From Punica granatum (taxonomy: Eukaryota; Streptophyta; Magnoliopsida; Myrtales; Lythraceae): a DNA stretch of 64,000 nt. The notes beneath the pieces were generated by a model, which saw nothing but the letters and a program-made list of their open reading frames with translations, did no database searches and was not told where the DNA came from. Positions 36,930 to 48,528 of this stretch are shown piece after piece (the stretch's first letter is position 1; the number at the start of each line of letters is the position of its first letter). Location: NCBI RefSeq assembly GCF_007655135.1, contig NC_045128.1, forward strand, positions 27,560,811 through 27,624,810, in the 5' to 3' direction. The position numbers were made by a program, and so were the translations under genes.

Positions 36930-39180
36930 GTTCTAATAAGCAACTTCCAACGTCTCGAGAACTTCTACTTTGCCACTAGGTTTCGTTTTAATAATAATTC
37001 GCCATTGGGATCTATTTCTATCTTGAGTCGGGTATGGCACATAGTAAATATGTCTTACTTGCCAGGCGATAACGAAGGGATCGTCACCCCCAATCTTACC
37101 ACCATGCTTTACTTCCACAATCTCAGTGTCACGATCTTTACGAGTCCCAACACATGATGTAGGGTTGAATCATTGTCCTCGAAAAAGAACAACCGTCTTG
37201 CCTGGTATTCCAATATAGTCAAGTTCTATGATCTCCTTTAAAAGACCTTAATAATCAATCTTAACTCCATCACTATAATCCCCTGTAATCCAAATACCAC
37301 TGTTTCATGTTGCATTTCTGTGGCAATATTCATCTATCTGAAACTTGTACCCATTTACGAAGTACGTGATATATTTTCTTACGCGCATTCTAGGGCCCCA
37401 AACAAGATCTTGTATCACTTGATCCTTAATCCCATTATTTGAATTATGTGCCTATTATGACAAAATTATTATAAGATTTCTTTCCACATAACCATGCGTT
37501 TAAAATCCCATTATAGTATGTTGACTTACGAATGTCTTGAACCATTTAGCAAAATAATCATCAATCGCAAAGTATCCATCAGTTGGAGCAACGTTCGAAG
37601 AATTAACGAAGTAATTGCATTTTCATTATGAAACTATAAGAGATTAGCCATGATCGCAGTGGGGCAAAGTAAGGAATTTCTACTTGTTTGATATTTTAGG
37701 TCTTCTTACTCAATGAAGGGCTTCACTTTAGGGCAATTTCTTTAGCACAGTATGTTATGCAGTATTTCAGTCCGCATACACTAATATAACCCGAAGACCA
37801 ACCGGGTGGTTGAAGACACCATACAGTGGTTGCGCACTACTTGATGGACCTTCATCATCATTGCGTGGCAGGCGTGTTTTCCATGTTTGAAAATCATCTT
37901 CAAAGTAATATGATCAAAAATTGCTTCTTTCACAGACAAAATAAGCCGTACATATTGAGCGTTCAACCCGAGATTTATGCTTAATGGTATGCTTAGTTTC
38001 CCATGGTATCTGTAAGCAAGATCATGACCCTCACTAATTATAATAGAGCTAAATTAAAAATGGAGTTTGAAGAAATCCTTTAAAAGGTGGTTAACTCTCG
38101 AAAGAATACATCCACCGATACTATACAGTCCCCCCATATCGTGCATCCTCTATCAAATGCACTGGCAAATATTCCATAATGCCAAAGAAGGCAGAGAGAA
38201 AATTATCTCTAGTTTGCATAGGATAATAGGGATGTTCCGCTCCATAACATCCAAGTCTTCATGTCTTAAGGTCGTGGAACACAAATCTCAAAAGAACTTG
38301 TTGAGCTTCGCTAAAGGCTTCCATATGTGATATGGAAGATCTTTAAAGTTAATGGGCAGCAGATGTTCGATGAACACATGACAGTCATGGCTCTTCCACC
38401 CTTGGAAAGTGCAACGGTCGACGTCCATTGATTTGGCCAAGTTCGATGAATATCCATCCGGCATCCAAAGATTCATGACCCATTCGCATATGGTTCTTCA
38501 TTGATTTTGCGAGAACACATATTGGGCCTTTGGCTTCTTCATCTGTCCATCCAACGAGCGTACCAAATTTAGTTCTACCCGTCTACAAATTTCCTCCAAA
38601 TCCATATGGGCCATGATGTTGTCCTTCGTCTTATCCTTGATGTCCATGACGATGTTGAAGATATTGCCGAACATATTCTTCCCAATATGCATGACATCTA
38701 AATTGTGACGAATCTGATAATCTTTCTAGTACGACAACTCCCTAAAGATACTATGTTTTACAAAATTGTGATTTCTGATGTAACTATCAGGATTGACCCG
38801 TGTCCCATCTTCGGTAAATAGCTTAATGATATCTTCACATTTTCATTAAGCTAGTGAAAGATTTCTTCACCCTAGGCTTTGGAGGCGGCGAGTCTTTCTC
38901 CTTATGCTCAACTCATAAGTTCTTGTCATTTCTTCGGTATGAATGCGATTCAGGCAAGAACATTCTGTGGCAATCGCACCAACAGCACTTACAGCCATTC
39001 TGAGGTAGAAGGCTTTGCCATAACTCATGTAATGAGGGCAAGCCAATTTCCCCTAGGTTACCCAACTAGACAGCATCCCGTAAGCTGGGATATTATTTAT
39101 GGTCCACATCAAAGCTGCCCTCATGATGAAATTTTGTTTCGTGGAAGCATCATAAGGAAGTACCATAACGTTCCATAATT
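36930..39180 (-). pseudogene. CACTA tnp2 transposase with DUF4218 and DUF4216, broken
   Basis: Reading the minus strand from 39180: LPYDASTKQNFIMRAALMW and NIPAYGMLS (tnp2 catalytic region), MHIGKNMFGNIFN with DIKDKTKDN (38692-38620), PDGYSSNLAKS and KSHDCHVFIEHLLPI (DUF4218, about 38460-38350), and finally IIELDYIGIPGKTVVLFRG then DPFVIAWQVRHIYYVPYP (DUF4216, about 37230-37030). The order is that of intact CACTA transposases, but multiple stops and frameshifts break it. A Met-, Asp- and Asn-rich stretch follows at 36895-36695. Confidence 0.8.
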
Positions 39181-39860
39181 GCTTCAATTCATATTTATGA
39201 GGACTTTATTAAATATTGTTCCCACTATTTTTATCAATCAATGACCCTCACCATTGATTCGGAGAGTCTTATTCTCATAGTGGTCCAAGATCCATATTTC
39301 ACCAAGTATTGAGTCAGCGAGGGCTGATTTGCTCAGAACTGACTATTTAAATAGGGAACATATTTCCTAATTGCATCACAGGCAATTATTTATTAGTTGG
39401 GTGAATAACTCATTATTCCAATCAACCTTGTAGATCGATGCCCAACTCCTTGCCTCTAAACTCCTAATTCTATTAGGCTTGCTCAGTTAAATATGATCCA
39501 ACAGTAAACCCCATGCCTTACAAGATAGATAATGGCATCCTGCGAGGGCAATGCCTACACACTCATTGATTTTGGTCTTGACAAACATAACACGATGGAA
39601 AGTTATGGACTTAATAATTTTGAGGGATTTTATCAATATCTAATCGATGTTACCATACACTATTATGTAACTATTACGTACTAATCCATACATATAACTA
39701 TTATACTAACACAACTAGGACCTAATCCATGTCTAACAGTCATGCACAACAAATACCAAGCATAATCACACAAGTATCAAGCATAAAATCATGTTTCACG
39801 CTTCTATATACTCAAATTCTTACTAGTTAGCCTCTAATACCAATTGCTAGTTTCACAAGA
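39181..39860 (-). mobile_element. LTR-retrotransposon debris with primer-binding-site-like sequence
   Basis: On the minus strand TGGTATTAGAGG (39842-39831) resembles the initiator-Met tRNA primer site of plant LTR elements, TGGTATCAGAGC. Repeated words near ACTATTATGTAACTATTACG follow. No coding domain is readable. The interval probably holds the internal start of a truncated or non-autonomous element. Confidence 0.35.
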
Positions 39861-40509
39861 CCTACAAAAAGGTAGAAAGAGGAGAAATTCATAATTTTCT
39901 CAACTATTTGTTCATTTGACATCCTTGTTCAAGTGAACCTTATTATTTTGAATTGCTTGCTTAACAATTTCATTGAATGTAGAAAGAGCTTACATCAATA
40001 GCAAGCTTAGGATTTATCTTAAAGTAAACTCTAAAACCAATGCATGGTCGCATAAAACCAATGCCATTTTCAACTTAATACAAACCATAAGGTACTTAAC
40101 ATCAACTATGATCGAGCATTTTCAGTCGGTTCTCTTGCACCGTTAGTATCAGTTGGAGATCCATGCTTCAGTTACTAACTAATAGTGTAGCTCGTCGGGC
40201 CGTGAATAGTATGCATTTATTCGGAGAAGTCATTCTGCTCTTAATTTCCTTCTATAATATGGTGAGACTTCACATGTCTTTTGTGTTTTTCTTTTGGGGC
40301 CAACTGTGTCTTTGTGGAATTTTGTAAAAGTCCCAAAATAATAGAATTGATCATGTACATTGGCATGCCCGAAGAAAGTCAGTGCATGATGTCATAAAAT
40401 GGAATATTCATGTGGCCAATGCAATTTGAAAGAGTGATGAACACCTATTAAAAAAAACGAAAGAGCGATGAATCTCATATACGAATTCCTCGATACCTAA
40501 CGAAAAATA
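39861..40509. other. Gene-free stretch
   Basis: Non-coding sequence between the LTR debris and the following SINE. It may include remnants of the LTR of the preceding element, but I could not find a second copy. Confidence 0.4.
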
Positions 40510-40721
40510 TATACATATATCTTTTCGATGTGAACCCTGATATCTGAAAGCTCAACTAGGCCCTGACTAATTCAGTCGAGTCAGGTCCGCCCATTAAAGG
40601 GTAAAACTCTCACGGCGTGAATTTTATGTATTCACAAGAACTCGAACCTAAGACTTTGTTTAAACGGAACAAATGTCGAACCGTTTGAACCAACCCACAT
40701 TGATAATCTATACATATATCT
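40510..40721 (-). mobile_element. SINE family A copy with perfect 13-bp target duplication
   Basis: The body is 40523-40708. It is flanked by TATACATATATCT at 40510-40522 and 40709-40721, identical over 13 bp. In reverse it carries GATGTGAACCCTGATATC, ACTAATTCAGTCGAGTC, GGGTAAAACTCTCACG, AACTCGAACCTAAGACTTTG and ATGTCGAACCGTTTGAACC. It is a nearly full copy and close to the 33238 one. Confidence 0.88.
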
Positions 40722-41544
40722 ATAAGATATATAAACGTATGACCCTTCTCAAAGTACTTCTTTAACTTTCTTTCCCTTTTTGTTCTTCTTATATTAATAA
40801 TATTTCAAATTCATCCTTTCCTCAACAATACAAGTATTTCTAGATATCACACATTTTCAATATCATACCATCTTTTCACTCTTTTTCAATAAAAAACTAA
40901 CTATATGTGTATATTCATTCTCATAACTTTGTTGTTTCATGATACCTTTTGACACTTTTTCACTATAAAAATTACCTACCATATTCTTCCACATAATTAT
41001 TCACTCCATCAAATGCATCAAATATAACACTACGGTTCTTCTATCTCCTTTCCCGTTTGCGCTTGCATATCTTTTATTTTCTTTTTCGTCCTAATTACTC
41101 CCTTTTTTTTTGGTAATCTATAGTTACTCCTTTTAAATATTCTTATTCTTGGTCTTCTCCTAATTTAAGATAGAATTTTTTTCCCACATTTTCTTTCTTC
41201 CACTATCTTCCTTTTAAATTTTCAAAACATGTACACATTTTTTTCTATGTCTACTCCAATCTTAAACTTTGTTGTTCGTTTTCATTGGAGGAAGAAGCTC
41301 GTGAAAGGGGGCGCCCAAGGTTTATTCATCTTTCTAAAAATGTTCTCCCAAAATCCTTTGAATTCTTCAAATTTTCCATGAAATTCAAACTCATATGAGA
41401 TGGCCGTAATCTTCTTATCATGAGTTTGATTATTATTAATTGTCAAATCACTGATAAAGATTATAAATTGGGAACTAAATTCAGAAGGAAGAAATTGGAG
41501 ACAGCACCGACAGAATAAATTAAGGGGAAGACAAAGGAAGAAAG
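40722..41544. other. Gene-free AT-rich stretch
   Basis: Pyrimidine-rich sequence (many CTTTT and TTCTT words). No frame with a recognisable domain. Confidence 0.5.
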
Positions 41545-41774
41545 GCTTGTTTGGATTGTGTGTGTGATTTTAAAATCACAATTCTAACATAATTCTACTC
41601 ACAACAAAACAAAATAACTCATATAAAGTCAAAGAGTGGGCCCCATTTATACCACTCTTTTTCAACAGCAAAACAAAATAACTCATACAAAGTCAAAGGG
41701 TGGATCCCATTTATAACACTCTTTTTCAAAATCAAAATCTGATTTTAAAATCTTACTTTGAAACCAAATGTAGC
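41545..41774. mobile_element. MITE with internal duplication
   Basis: The ends are GCTTGTTTGGATTGTG and the inverse complement GCTACATTTGGTTTCAAAG, continuing into GATTTTAAAATCA on both sides. The centre repeats the block AACTCATA(T/C)AAAGTCAAAG(A/G)GTGG twice. It is related to 44850-45083 and 10547-10695. Confidence 0.75.
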
Positions 41775-41956
41775 AGAAATCACCGGGACGTGCAAGTAAT
41801 GGAGCTGCGCGTCACCATCGGACTACCCCGAAAAAAAAAAGTTAAATATACCAACAAAAAAAAAGAAGGTAAAATACACTTCTTCCTTGAAGTTTTACTC
41901 AATGATGCTCAACCTTATTCTTAATAAAAATCAACACTTCACAACATCAATCATGT

Positions 41957-42073
41957 TAATGAAGAAAATCTATGCGGGGAGAGCTTTACTCTCTTCGAGA
42001 ACCAACTCCGTTTAAACTGAATTAGTTGGGGCCTGTTGGGTTTGGAGATAATAGGGTTCACATCGAAAAATAA
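41957..42073 (+). mobile_element. SINE family A, 5'-truncated copy
   Basis: It starts within the body (AATGAAGAAAATCTATGCGG), then has GAGCTTTACTC, AACTGAATTAGTTGGGGCC and AGGGTTCACATCG. The tRNA-like head is missing, as in 5'-truncated retroposons. Confidence 0.7.
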
Positions 42074-42732
42074 GAAGATTCTTTTTTAATCTCAATGTTT
42101 GAATGCTTTTCACTTTCATGCTAATTCTTATTTTTGTTAAATTTCGATTCTTAGTATTACATACAGTTTGTCCAGGTTGATTTATTGTTTAAATTTGCAA
42201 TTGATCTATTGATGTGCGATCTTGTGAGAATGATGTACTTTTGAATATTAAAAAAAGTTACTCCCCGACAATTTCTGATGCTTTCAACGATATCTTATGG
42301 TACTTTTGATAACCTTGATCTCTAAAGAAGCCTATATCCAATACTTGCGTGAATAAAAAACTTTTGCAATAAAGAAAAATACAATAAATGTAAAGAGTTA
42401 GCCCAAAGTCGACGATTCAATGTCTAGGTTGGAGGCTAGCAGCCAATGAGCGCTCCTACCCTTTTGCACTCTCATTCCAAGTAATCATTCCAACTAATAT
42501 ATATGCTTTTGAAAGCAAAATAAGTTTTTTTAATATAAGGTGTCATGGCCTATTAACGTAGACTAATTTTCGTTCAGGCATTATGTGCCTTTAATGAGTT
42601 TTAGATCTCTACACTGCATATATAAGTACATCTACTGATAGTGAAATTTGTCAACTGTATAATATTTCGTGATTAAATAGTAAATATTTTTAATGAGTTA
42701 GGTGGTTTTTACTACAATATTTTCTAGAGACA
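42074..42732. other. Gene-free stretch
   Basis: AT-rich non-coding sequence with no gene or named repeat that I can recognise. Confidence 0.45.
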
Positions 42733-42911
42733 ATTTTAAGTAGTCTTCGATTACGAGGGAGGCCCTTGAAGCTAGTACGATGAAATAAAAATCATAATAG
42801 TTAATAAATGAGTACAAGCAGTCCCACTAGATATCAAATCTAGAATCTCTTAACTACCAGACAAGGACATGCGCTACTGTATTATATTTCCTTTGATTGA
42901 TTTTAAGTAGT
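42733..42911 (-). mobile_element. SINE of a second family, perfect 12-bp target duplication
   Basis: The body is 42745-42899 (155 bp). On the minus strand a tRNA-like head (GTCTGGTAGTTAAGAGATTC as A box, AGATTTGATATCTAG as weak B box) is followed by a short tail that differs from family A. The duplications ATTTTAAGTAGT at 42733-42744 and 42900-42911 are identical. Confidence 0.75.
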
Positions 42912-43154
42912 TTTAGAATTTAGTGTATACTAGAGGTAATCCGCACTTAAGAAAATATTATTGTTCGTTTATATGATGATACATATATGAAATTAATATT
43001 CAATTGTGTATTTAAAAATTAAATGGTCATACATTACTTCTAATTAATTAGAAGATAAATTTTCACCAAAAAAATTAATTAAACAATTTTAATTACCATA
43101 TAATGAAAGTGATGAAATTATGATTGCATGTAAATAATAAATAAATTTCTCAAT

Positions 43155-43350
43155 TATTTATTTGTTAAAAAAAAGTAACGTTGAAGCCCATCAGAGAGAG
43201 GGGAAAAGAGGAGAGAGATAAGGGAGAGAAAAAGTAGATATATGAGACTGAGTAGGTAACTTGCTGTAAAAAAGTAATGTATAAGCCCGTGGGAGAGGAG
43301 AGAGATATCGGAGAGAAAAAGTAGGAATATAAGAGTAAATGGGTAGTTTT
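43155..43350. repeat. Imperfect tandem duplication of about 95 bp
   Basis: Two GA-rich copies. Each begins GTAA(C/T)GT, followed by AAGCCC and GAGAGAGATA, and then GGAGAGAAAAAGTAG. The first is about 43173-43255 and the second about 43272-43350. Confidence 0.65.
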
Positions 43351-43686
43351 TTAAATCATTTTACTATTTTAATTTAAAATGAATGACTCTTATTAATTTG
43401 AATATATTTAGTGTGAGTAAAATGGAAAAAAAATTGTCTTTTCTGACTTTTTCCTTTTACAAACAAAAATAAAATGCCTTCTAATGTCGAAAAATAAAAC
43501 TCATCCCAGGCATGCACCACGACACTTGAAATCTTGTAGTTCGTTGTGGAGTAGTAAAAATATTGAGACACTAGGTTGTTGAACCATTGCGTTGCACGAA
43601 TTTTTTTCAGAAAATTTCATTATAAGAAATTAAATATAAATATATATAATAATTGATATGGATTAGAGATTGCGTTACATTACAAT

Positions 43687-43726
43687 TCTTCTTCTTCTTC
43701 TTCTTCTTCTTCTTCTTCTTCTTCTT
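43687..43726. repeat. (CTT)n microsatellite
   Basis: Thirteen uninterrupted CTT units. Confidence 0.95.
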
Positions 43727-44391
43727 TATCCTACGAATTTAATATGGTAAATTTTATATTACAATGATAAATTTTTAATTCGAGAATTATAAGTAAAGAT
43801 TCTTGTAAATATTTATCGTTTTAATTATTAATGAAATTTCAAATAAAATATTAGGAATTTATGTTAAGTAAAATTCTTAATTTTATTCGACAAAAGAATA
43901 GTAATTATAAAACCTTTAAACTTTTAAACTAGTGTATTCTCTTTTCCATTTTTCATATATTAAGTGTTTGTGAATTTGAACAAATTTCATTGGTTTTAAT
44001 AATTCATCTAATGAACCTTAAATTTTTTCTCTTATATTATTATTATTCATAATAATAAATTATTATCATTTAATTTCATCATAATATATTAACATGTGAA
44101 TTAGCAAGACATTACTATTTTCCCCCTATTTATTAGGTTGGGAGTCAATAAGTTTATATATTATATAGATTTTGGCGGAAAGGACGTGTTGATATGCATA
44201 TTAATGAAATTTTAATTAACTTTGGAATATTTTAATTGACTCTGGAATGGATAATGTCTGTACATAGTGTTTAGGGATAATTGTGTAAAAATATCCAATA
44301 TTTACGATGAATAAAAATCTTATCCGATGTTGCCAATTAGTAAAATAAGAATTCATTAGTTTCAAATCTTTATAATTAAATTTACTAATAC
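43727..44391. other. Gene-free, very AT-rich stretch
   Basis: No coding region. A candidate minus-strand Helitron terminus lies just to the left at about 43570 and another at 44392 (see findings). Confidence 0.45.
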
Positions 44392-44849
44392 TAGAGCGTG
44401 ACCCGCACTATGGGTGGAATCAAAAATAATTTTAATTTTAAAATTAAACCCACGCATGTAAAATATTATAGATTATTTTTTGTATATGCAAAATATGTTA
44501 AAGATACTAATTTATTATCAAATGTTACGTATATTAAGATTGTTAAAATTATTGATTTTGAAAAGTTAATAAAAAAAATAAAGGGTTTATTGTGTTGAGG
44601 AAAGAGAAATAAGAAGGAATGGGAAGATACCTTAGGAAAGAAAGGAGAGAGAGGGGAAGAGAGAAAATTGTGCGACCACTTAAGAGTTGATAGTTATAAA
44701 AAAAAAAAAGATAAAATTGCATAATTACCATTAAACTTCCACTCATCTAATAGTTGTTAATCCACCTCTGCTACCCTTTTGTGGGTATTTTGGAAAAAGA
44801 AAGTTAGACAAACTAATCTCTTTCTCCAATTTGAAGTAATAGATAATAA

Positions 44850-45083
44850 AGTTGCGATTAGTTTCATAGTAGGATTTTAAAATCAGATTTTGATTTTGAT
44901 TTTGAGTGAAATAAATGGGGCCCACCCTTTGACTTTGTATGAATTATATTGTTTTGTTGTGGAAAAAAAGTGGTATAAATGGGGCCCACTCTTTGACTTT
45001 GTATGAGTTATTTTGTTTTGTAATTGGTAGAGTTAAATTAGAATTGTGATTCTAAAATAGAATCTTGAAACCAAACAGGCCCC
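44850..45083. mobile_element. MITE, related to 41545-41774
   Basis: It starts GTTGCGATTAGTTTCATAG and ends in AATCTTGAAACCAAACAGGC. The core again holds two copies of a block, GGGGCCCAC(C/T)CTTTGACTTT, in inverse orientation to the 41545 copy. No coding capacity. Confidence 0.75.
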
Positions 45084-46288
45084 GCTCTCAGGGAACATTT
45101 TCTTTATCCGTTTTCATTAATATCTTTCAAATCTAAATATTCAATGGGTCTTTTTGAGTGGACTCACCGTAGGATCGAATCTAGAAGATGAAGAAGAAGA
45201 AGAAAACTATCTTGAAACACCTAAATAAGTGTATTGCAGATACAATTCAAACTACTTTCTTTCCTCATTCATTCTCTCTCATATGTGAAAATAGTGAAGC
45301 TTTGGGTCAAATATGTAAAAAAATTTCTCAATCTTCTCTCGGGATTTTGCCCACTCTTTTCGTCTCTTTTTTCCATTGCCTCGTATGCTTTCGGTGATAC
45401 TTCAAATATTTTAATTATCATTCCGAAATTTACTATTTTGATATATATATTAATATGAGTGTTTACGTAATAATCACTGAGGTCAAAATAGAAGAGAAAT
45501 CGGCATCCACCGGCTCTCGGGTCCTAATGGTTGAAAAGATTTTGATAGTACCAAAATTAGAGTAACTAGTATATGACCCAAACAAACTGATAATAAATCC
45601 AAGAATGATGATATATATACGACCATAAAAGGGCACGCGTGACTCTTAGAATAGTCACTTCTAATCGTTTAGTCACGACCACAAAGATAGTGGTCTTTCA
45701 TACGTGTCCATTGGATTCCTATAAATAAATGGGTTCTCCTAAAGGCATAATGTATGAGGAAATTCTGAGCGATCCTACCATGTCTGTGAGAGAGAGCATT
45801 TGGATAGTGAGTGCGTTTTCGGTTCTAATAATTGGATTTCCCGAAGAATATTCTCTAAGAACGTGATTTGTCTGCAAAAGAGTTGCCCACTATCTATATC
45901 CTATCTACGGTGCGTGCCGTGATCAAAAGACTCGTGGGGTGTTGGAGTATTATTTTCTGACAAAGAAACTGGTCAAATACGACAGGGCAAGAAGTTTCCC
46001 CATTCATCACATTACCCACCAGCAGGGACTGTGTCAGAATCCATGTGAGCCCCCCGACATTTGGAATGGACGAGAGCCCTCCGAAATCAAGCCCCAAGCA
46101 GTGGATAATGGAGATATGTTTGTTTATTTGCAACAGAAGAAGGGCTTATAACATTTATACATGCATACACAAGAATCGTGAAGTTCAGTTATAAGGCACT
46201 CGTTCTCAATCTGGAGTACAGAGGTTTCGAATTCCGGGCATGCCCGTCGAACTGGAAATGAAACTAATGACCAGACTCCTCGAATTAA
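45084..46288. other. Gene-free stretch, possible LTR-like promoter segment
   Basis: 45600-45960 contains a TATA-like CTATAAATAAATGGG (about 45720) followed by a transcribed-looking segment with a GAGAGAGAGCA stretch, as in LTRs or leader exons. I found no second copy in the window. An open frame at 45939-46151 has no known domain. Confidence 0.3.
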
Positions 46289-46629
46289 TCAAACAAAACA
46301 TGAGAAAGATAAGCACCAACGAGCAATATAGAGACCTGCAAAACAGTTCTCTCCAGGCAAAAAAAAGGACAATAAAATTCTCCCATTAGTTGGCCTTATT
46401 ATTAGCCTGAAGGCAGAATAAAAATTAAACTCCAAGAGATTGCCATTTCCTAAATCCCCGGGATAATTGCTACACCAAAAAAATCTACTCCTACTGCTTA
46501 AAGCAGTTACGATGATCTTGAATTGCTGAAAGGGATAGCGTTTCAGTTGCATCAGGATGAAACCTGGACGCCCAGAAAATTCCCGGTCTAGAAGAAGATG
46601 CCTTCGTATGTCCTACTTCTATTGTCAAA

Positions 46630-48528
46630 TTAGCTCCACCTCCTTCGATCTTCCTCCTCGTCCACGGGCGTATACCATGCTGGCCTTCTCTTTGAATTGC
46701 TCAACCTGTAATTTAGTAGCAGCTCCTCATTGCAGAGTGCTCGAGTAGCCACCAGAACTATAGTCTTCAGAATAGGAACATCGGACCCACCACTTCCCAG
46801 CTTAAACCAGAAGTTCCCAAACCTCTTCATTCTCACCTCTTCCGGCCCTCCAAACTGTATATTCGGAATATAAGCCCTCATATCTGATTCAGTCAAAGGG
46901 AAATCGTTAGGACAGATCATGACATTAGGCTCCATATCCTTTGCCGGGTGGTTTGCAAAGTGGGCCAAGGCTAATGGATTTCTCCTCTCCAGCACATCAG
47001 CCAGGTTCCCTCCGAGTGCTCCTGGCAAAGGCTTGCTCAGGAGTCTCCAGAACTTATCGGAACCTTCCTCTTTTCCCTGCATCGGTGGCCTGTTATCCGC
47101 ATCTCTAACACTTGAGCCCATCCAAACTTCTCGGCCTTCACCGCCCAATCCCCAAGGCTGAGCATTTATTACAGTCCCGTCATACCTAGTGATCAAATAT
47201 GGATTCTGGGCATCAACCCGAGGGTAGCCCGGAATGTAACGGTAATAGGCTGGGGAGTATACAACGCCAGGGTACATGGCTATGACAGAACCAACTTCAG
47301 CTTCGCCATCCAAAAACAAACCTCGACCAGCTTCTTCATGAGGAATTTCGGATGGTTTAACCACAAGAGTGTAGCCCATGAGATCCTTTATTTTCTGAGA
47401 TACTTCAGCAAGCTTCAAGGGCCTCGTCTCCGGTATGTCTGTGCTGAAAATAAATATATAACCAGACATATCATAAACTAAACATAGAAATTGTTTCATG
47501 ATGACCGAGAAAGCAGGAACAGAAATTTGAACGGCACTTATTTTGCGCATGGTCCCCAAAAAAGACCAAAAACCCTGCTTTACTTCATGCAAAATTAGAG
47601 AATCTTAAGATGACGTAAAAGTTCCTTGTTAACTTTAAAGCCGACTTCAGGATCATAATCAAAACAGTCCCACCTCAAGTCATGCATCACTCTTGAACTT
47701 TCATACACAGAGAATATAGAATTTAATGTTTGTAGCCTTCCAAAGGGGATAAAAATGTTGCAGCCAAAGCTCACCAGGATGTCGACTGAGTGGTCCACTT
47801 TTCCCCACAGCAAGGCTAAGGCCACTGCGATGCTGAGCAGGACTTGATGCAGGAGGATCCAGAGCAGCCTCGTTTTTCTTATCAACATCAGGAAGGAGAA
47901 TCTCGTCCATGAACCTACAAAAGGCTTTAATCTGAGTATGAACATTTTCCTGGACTTGCTTCTGCTGATCAGCAACCGAAGCTTTACCAGCCATCTCTAT
48001 GATCTGCTCCACATCTGACTCTTCGGCATCATTTCCCAAACGGTTGTAGCTGAAGAAAGATAGAAACTTTAACGAACAAGCAACTGAGCTCTATCACTAG
48101 TTTTTTAATAGTCAACAGAAACTAAAACAAAGCACACATTCACAAAGATATATCTGGAAATGAGTCCCTGGTTACATAACTATGACGAAATGACAACTCA
48201 ATAACACAACAAGCAAACTTATCAAAGAACTGCATTGCTTATTGTAAACTGCAAGCCTTTCAAATAAATTGTGACCTGGTGTACAGGAAGAGCCGGTTAA
48301 TGTCGGCTTCGAACTGGAACTGTCTCGGGTCTCTCGCAAAAGTTGGACTTTTGGCAAGAACCTTCACCGCCTGCAAATTGCAAGCACACAAGTAATCAGA
48401 GAAGGAACAAATGCAGCAAATATTAGTTTCTTCAAGATCTTCATGAGAACGACTATTTTTTAGCAAATGAACTCCCACCGCAAATAGAGGAAGATTACCT
48501 CTTGAAATTTCTGAAACAGGAAAGCCAT
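46630..48528 (-). CDS. SET-domain protein, SETD9-like, four exons
   Basis: Predicted S-adenosylmethionine-dependent lysine methyltransferase. Substrate and location are not known to me. Minus-strand exons are 48528-48499, 48370-48276, 48049-47775 and 47438-46630. GT-AG junctions keep one frame for 402 aa. Exon 1 is tiny ([10 protein letters not shown]). Exons 2 and 3 give a helical N-terminal region ([20 protein letters not shown], then [14 protein letters not shown]). Exon 4 holds the SET domain: GRGLFL (171-176) with [11 protein letters not shown], the cofactor-site motif [11 protein letters not shown] (296-306) and the C-terminal NEELLLNY (370-377). The overall layout resembles animal SETD9 rather than histone-specific SET groups, and the cysteine-rich post-SET is absent. 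The last acceptor is a tandem CAG/CACAG; only the second AG keeps the frame. A 3' leader-free tail of 340 bp follows, and the 5' flank (48529-48900) is GC-rich. Confidence 0.88.

Larger units (their letters stand above)
33963..39180 (-). mobile_element. CACTA (En/Spm-like) DNA transposon, decayed and truncated
   Basis: The left end is a CACTA terminus (CACTATTAAAATAATC at 33963) followed by a cluster of subterminal motifs, TAGCGAGGG and its complement CCCTCGCTA, between 33984 and 34245. The minus strand then carries transposase_24-like and tnp2/DUF4218/DUF4216 remnants, the two-protein set of plant CACTA elements. No matching right terminus or second subterminal cluster is found, and the N-terminal part of tnp2 is missing past 39180, so the element is truncated there. 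Confidence 0.8.
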
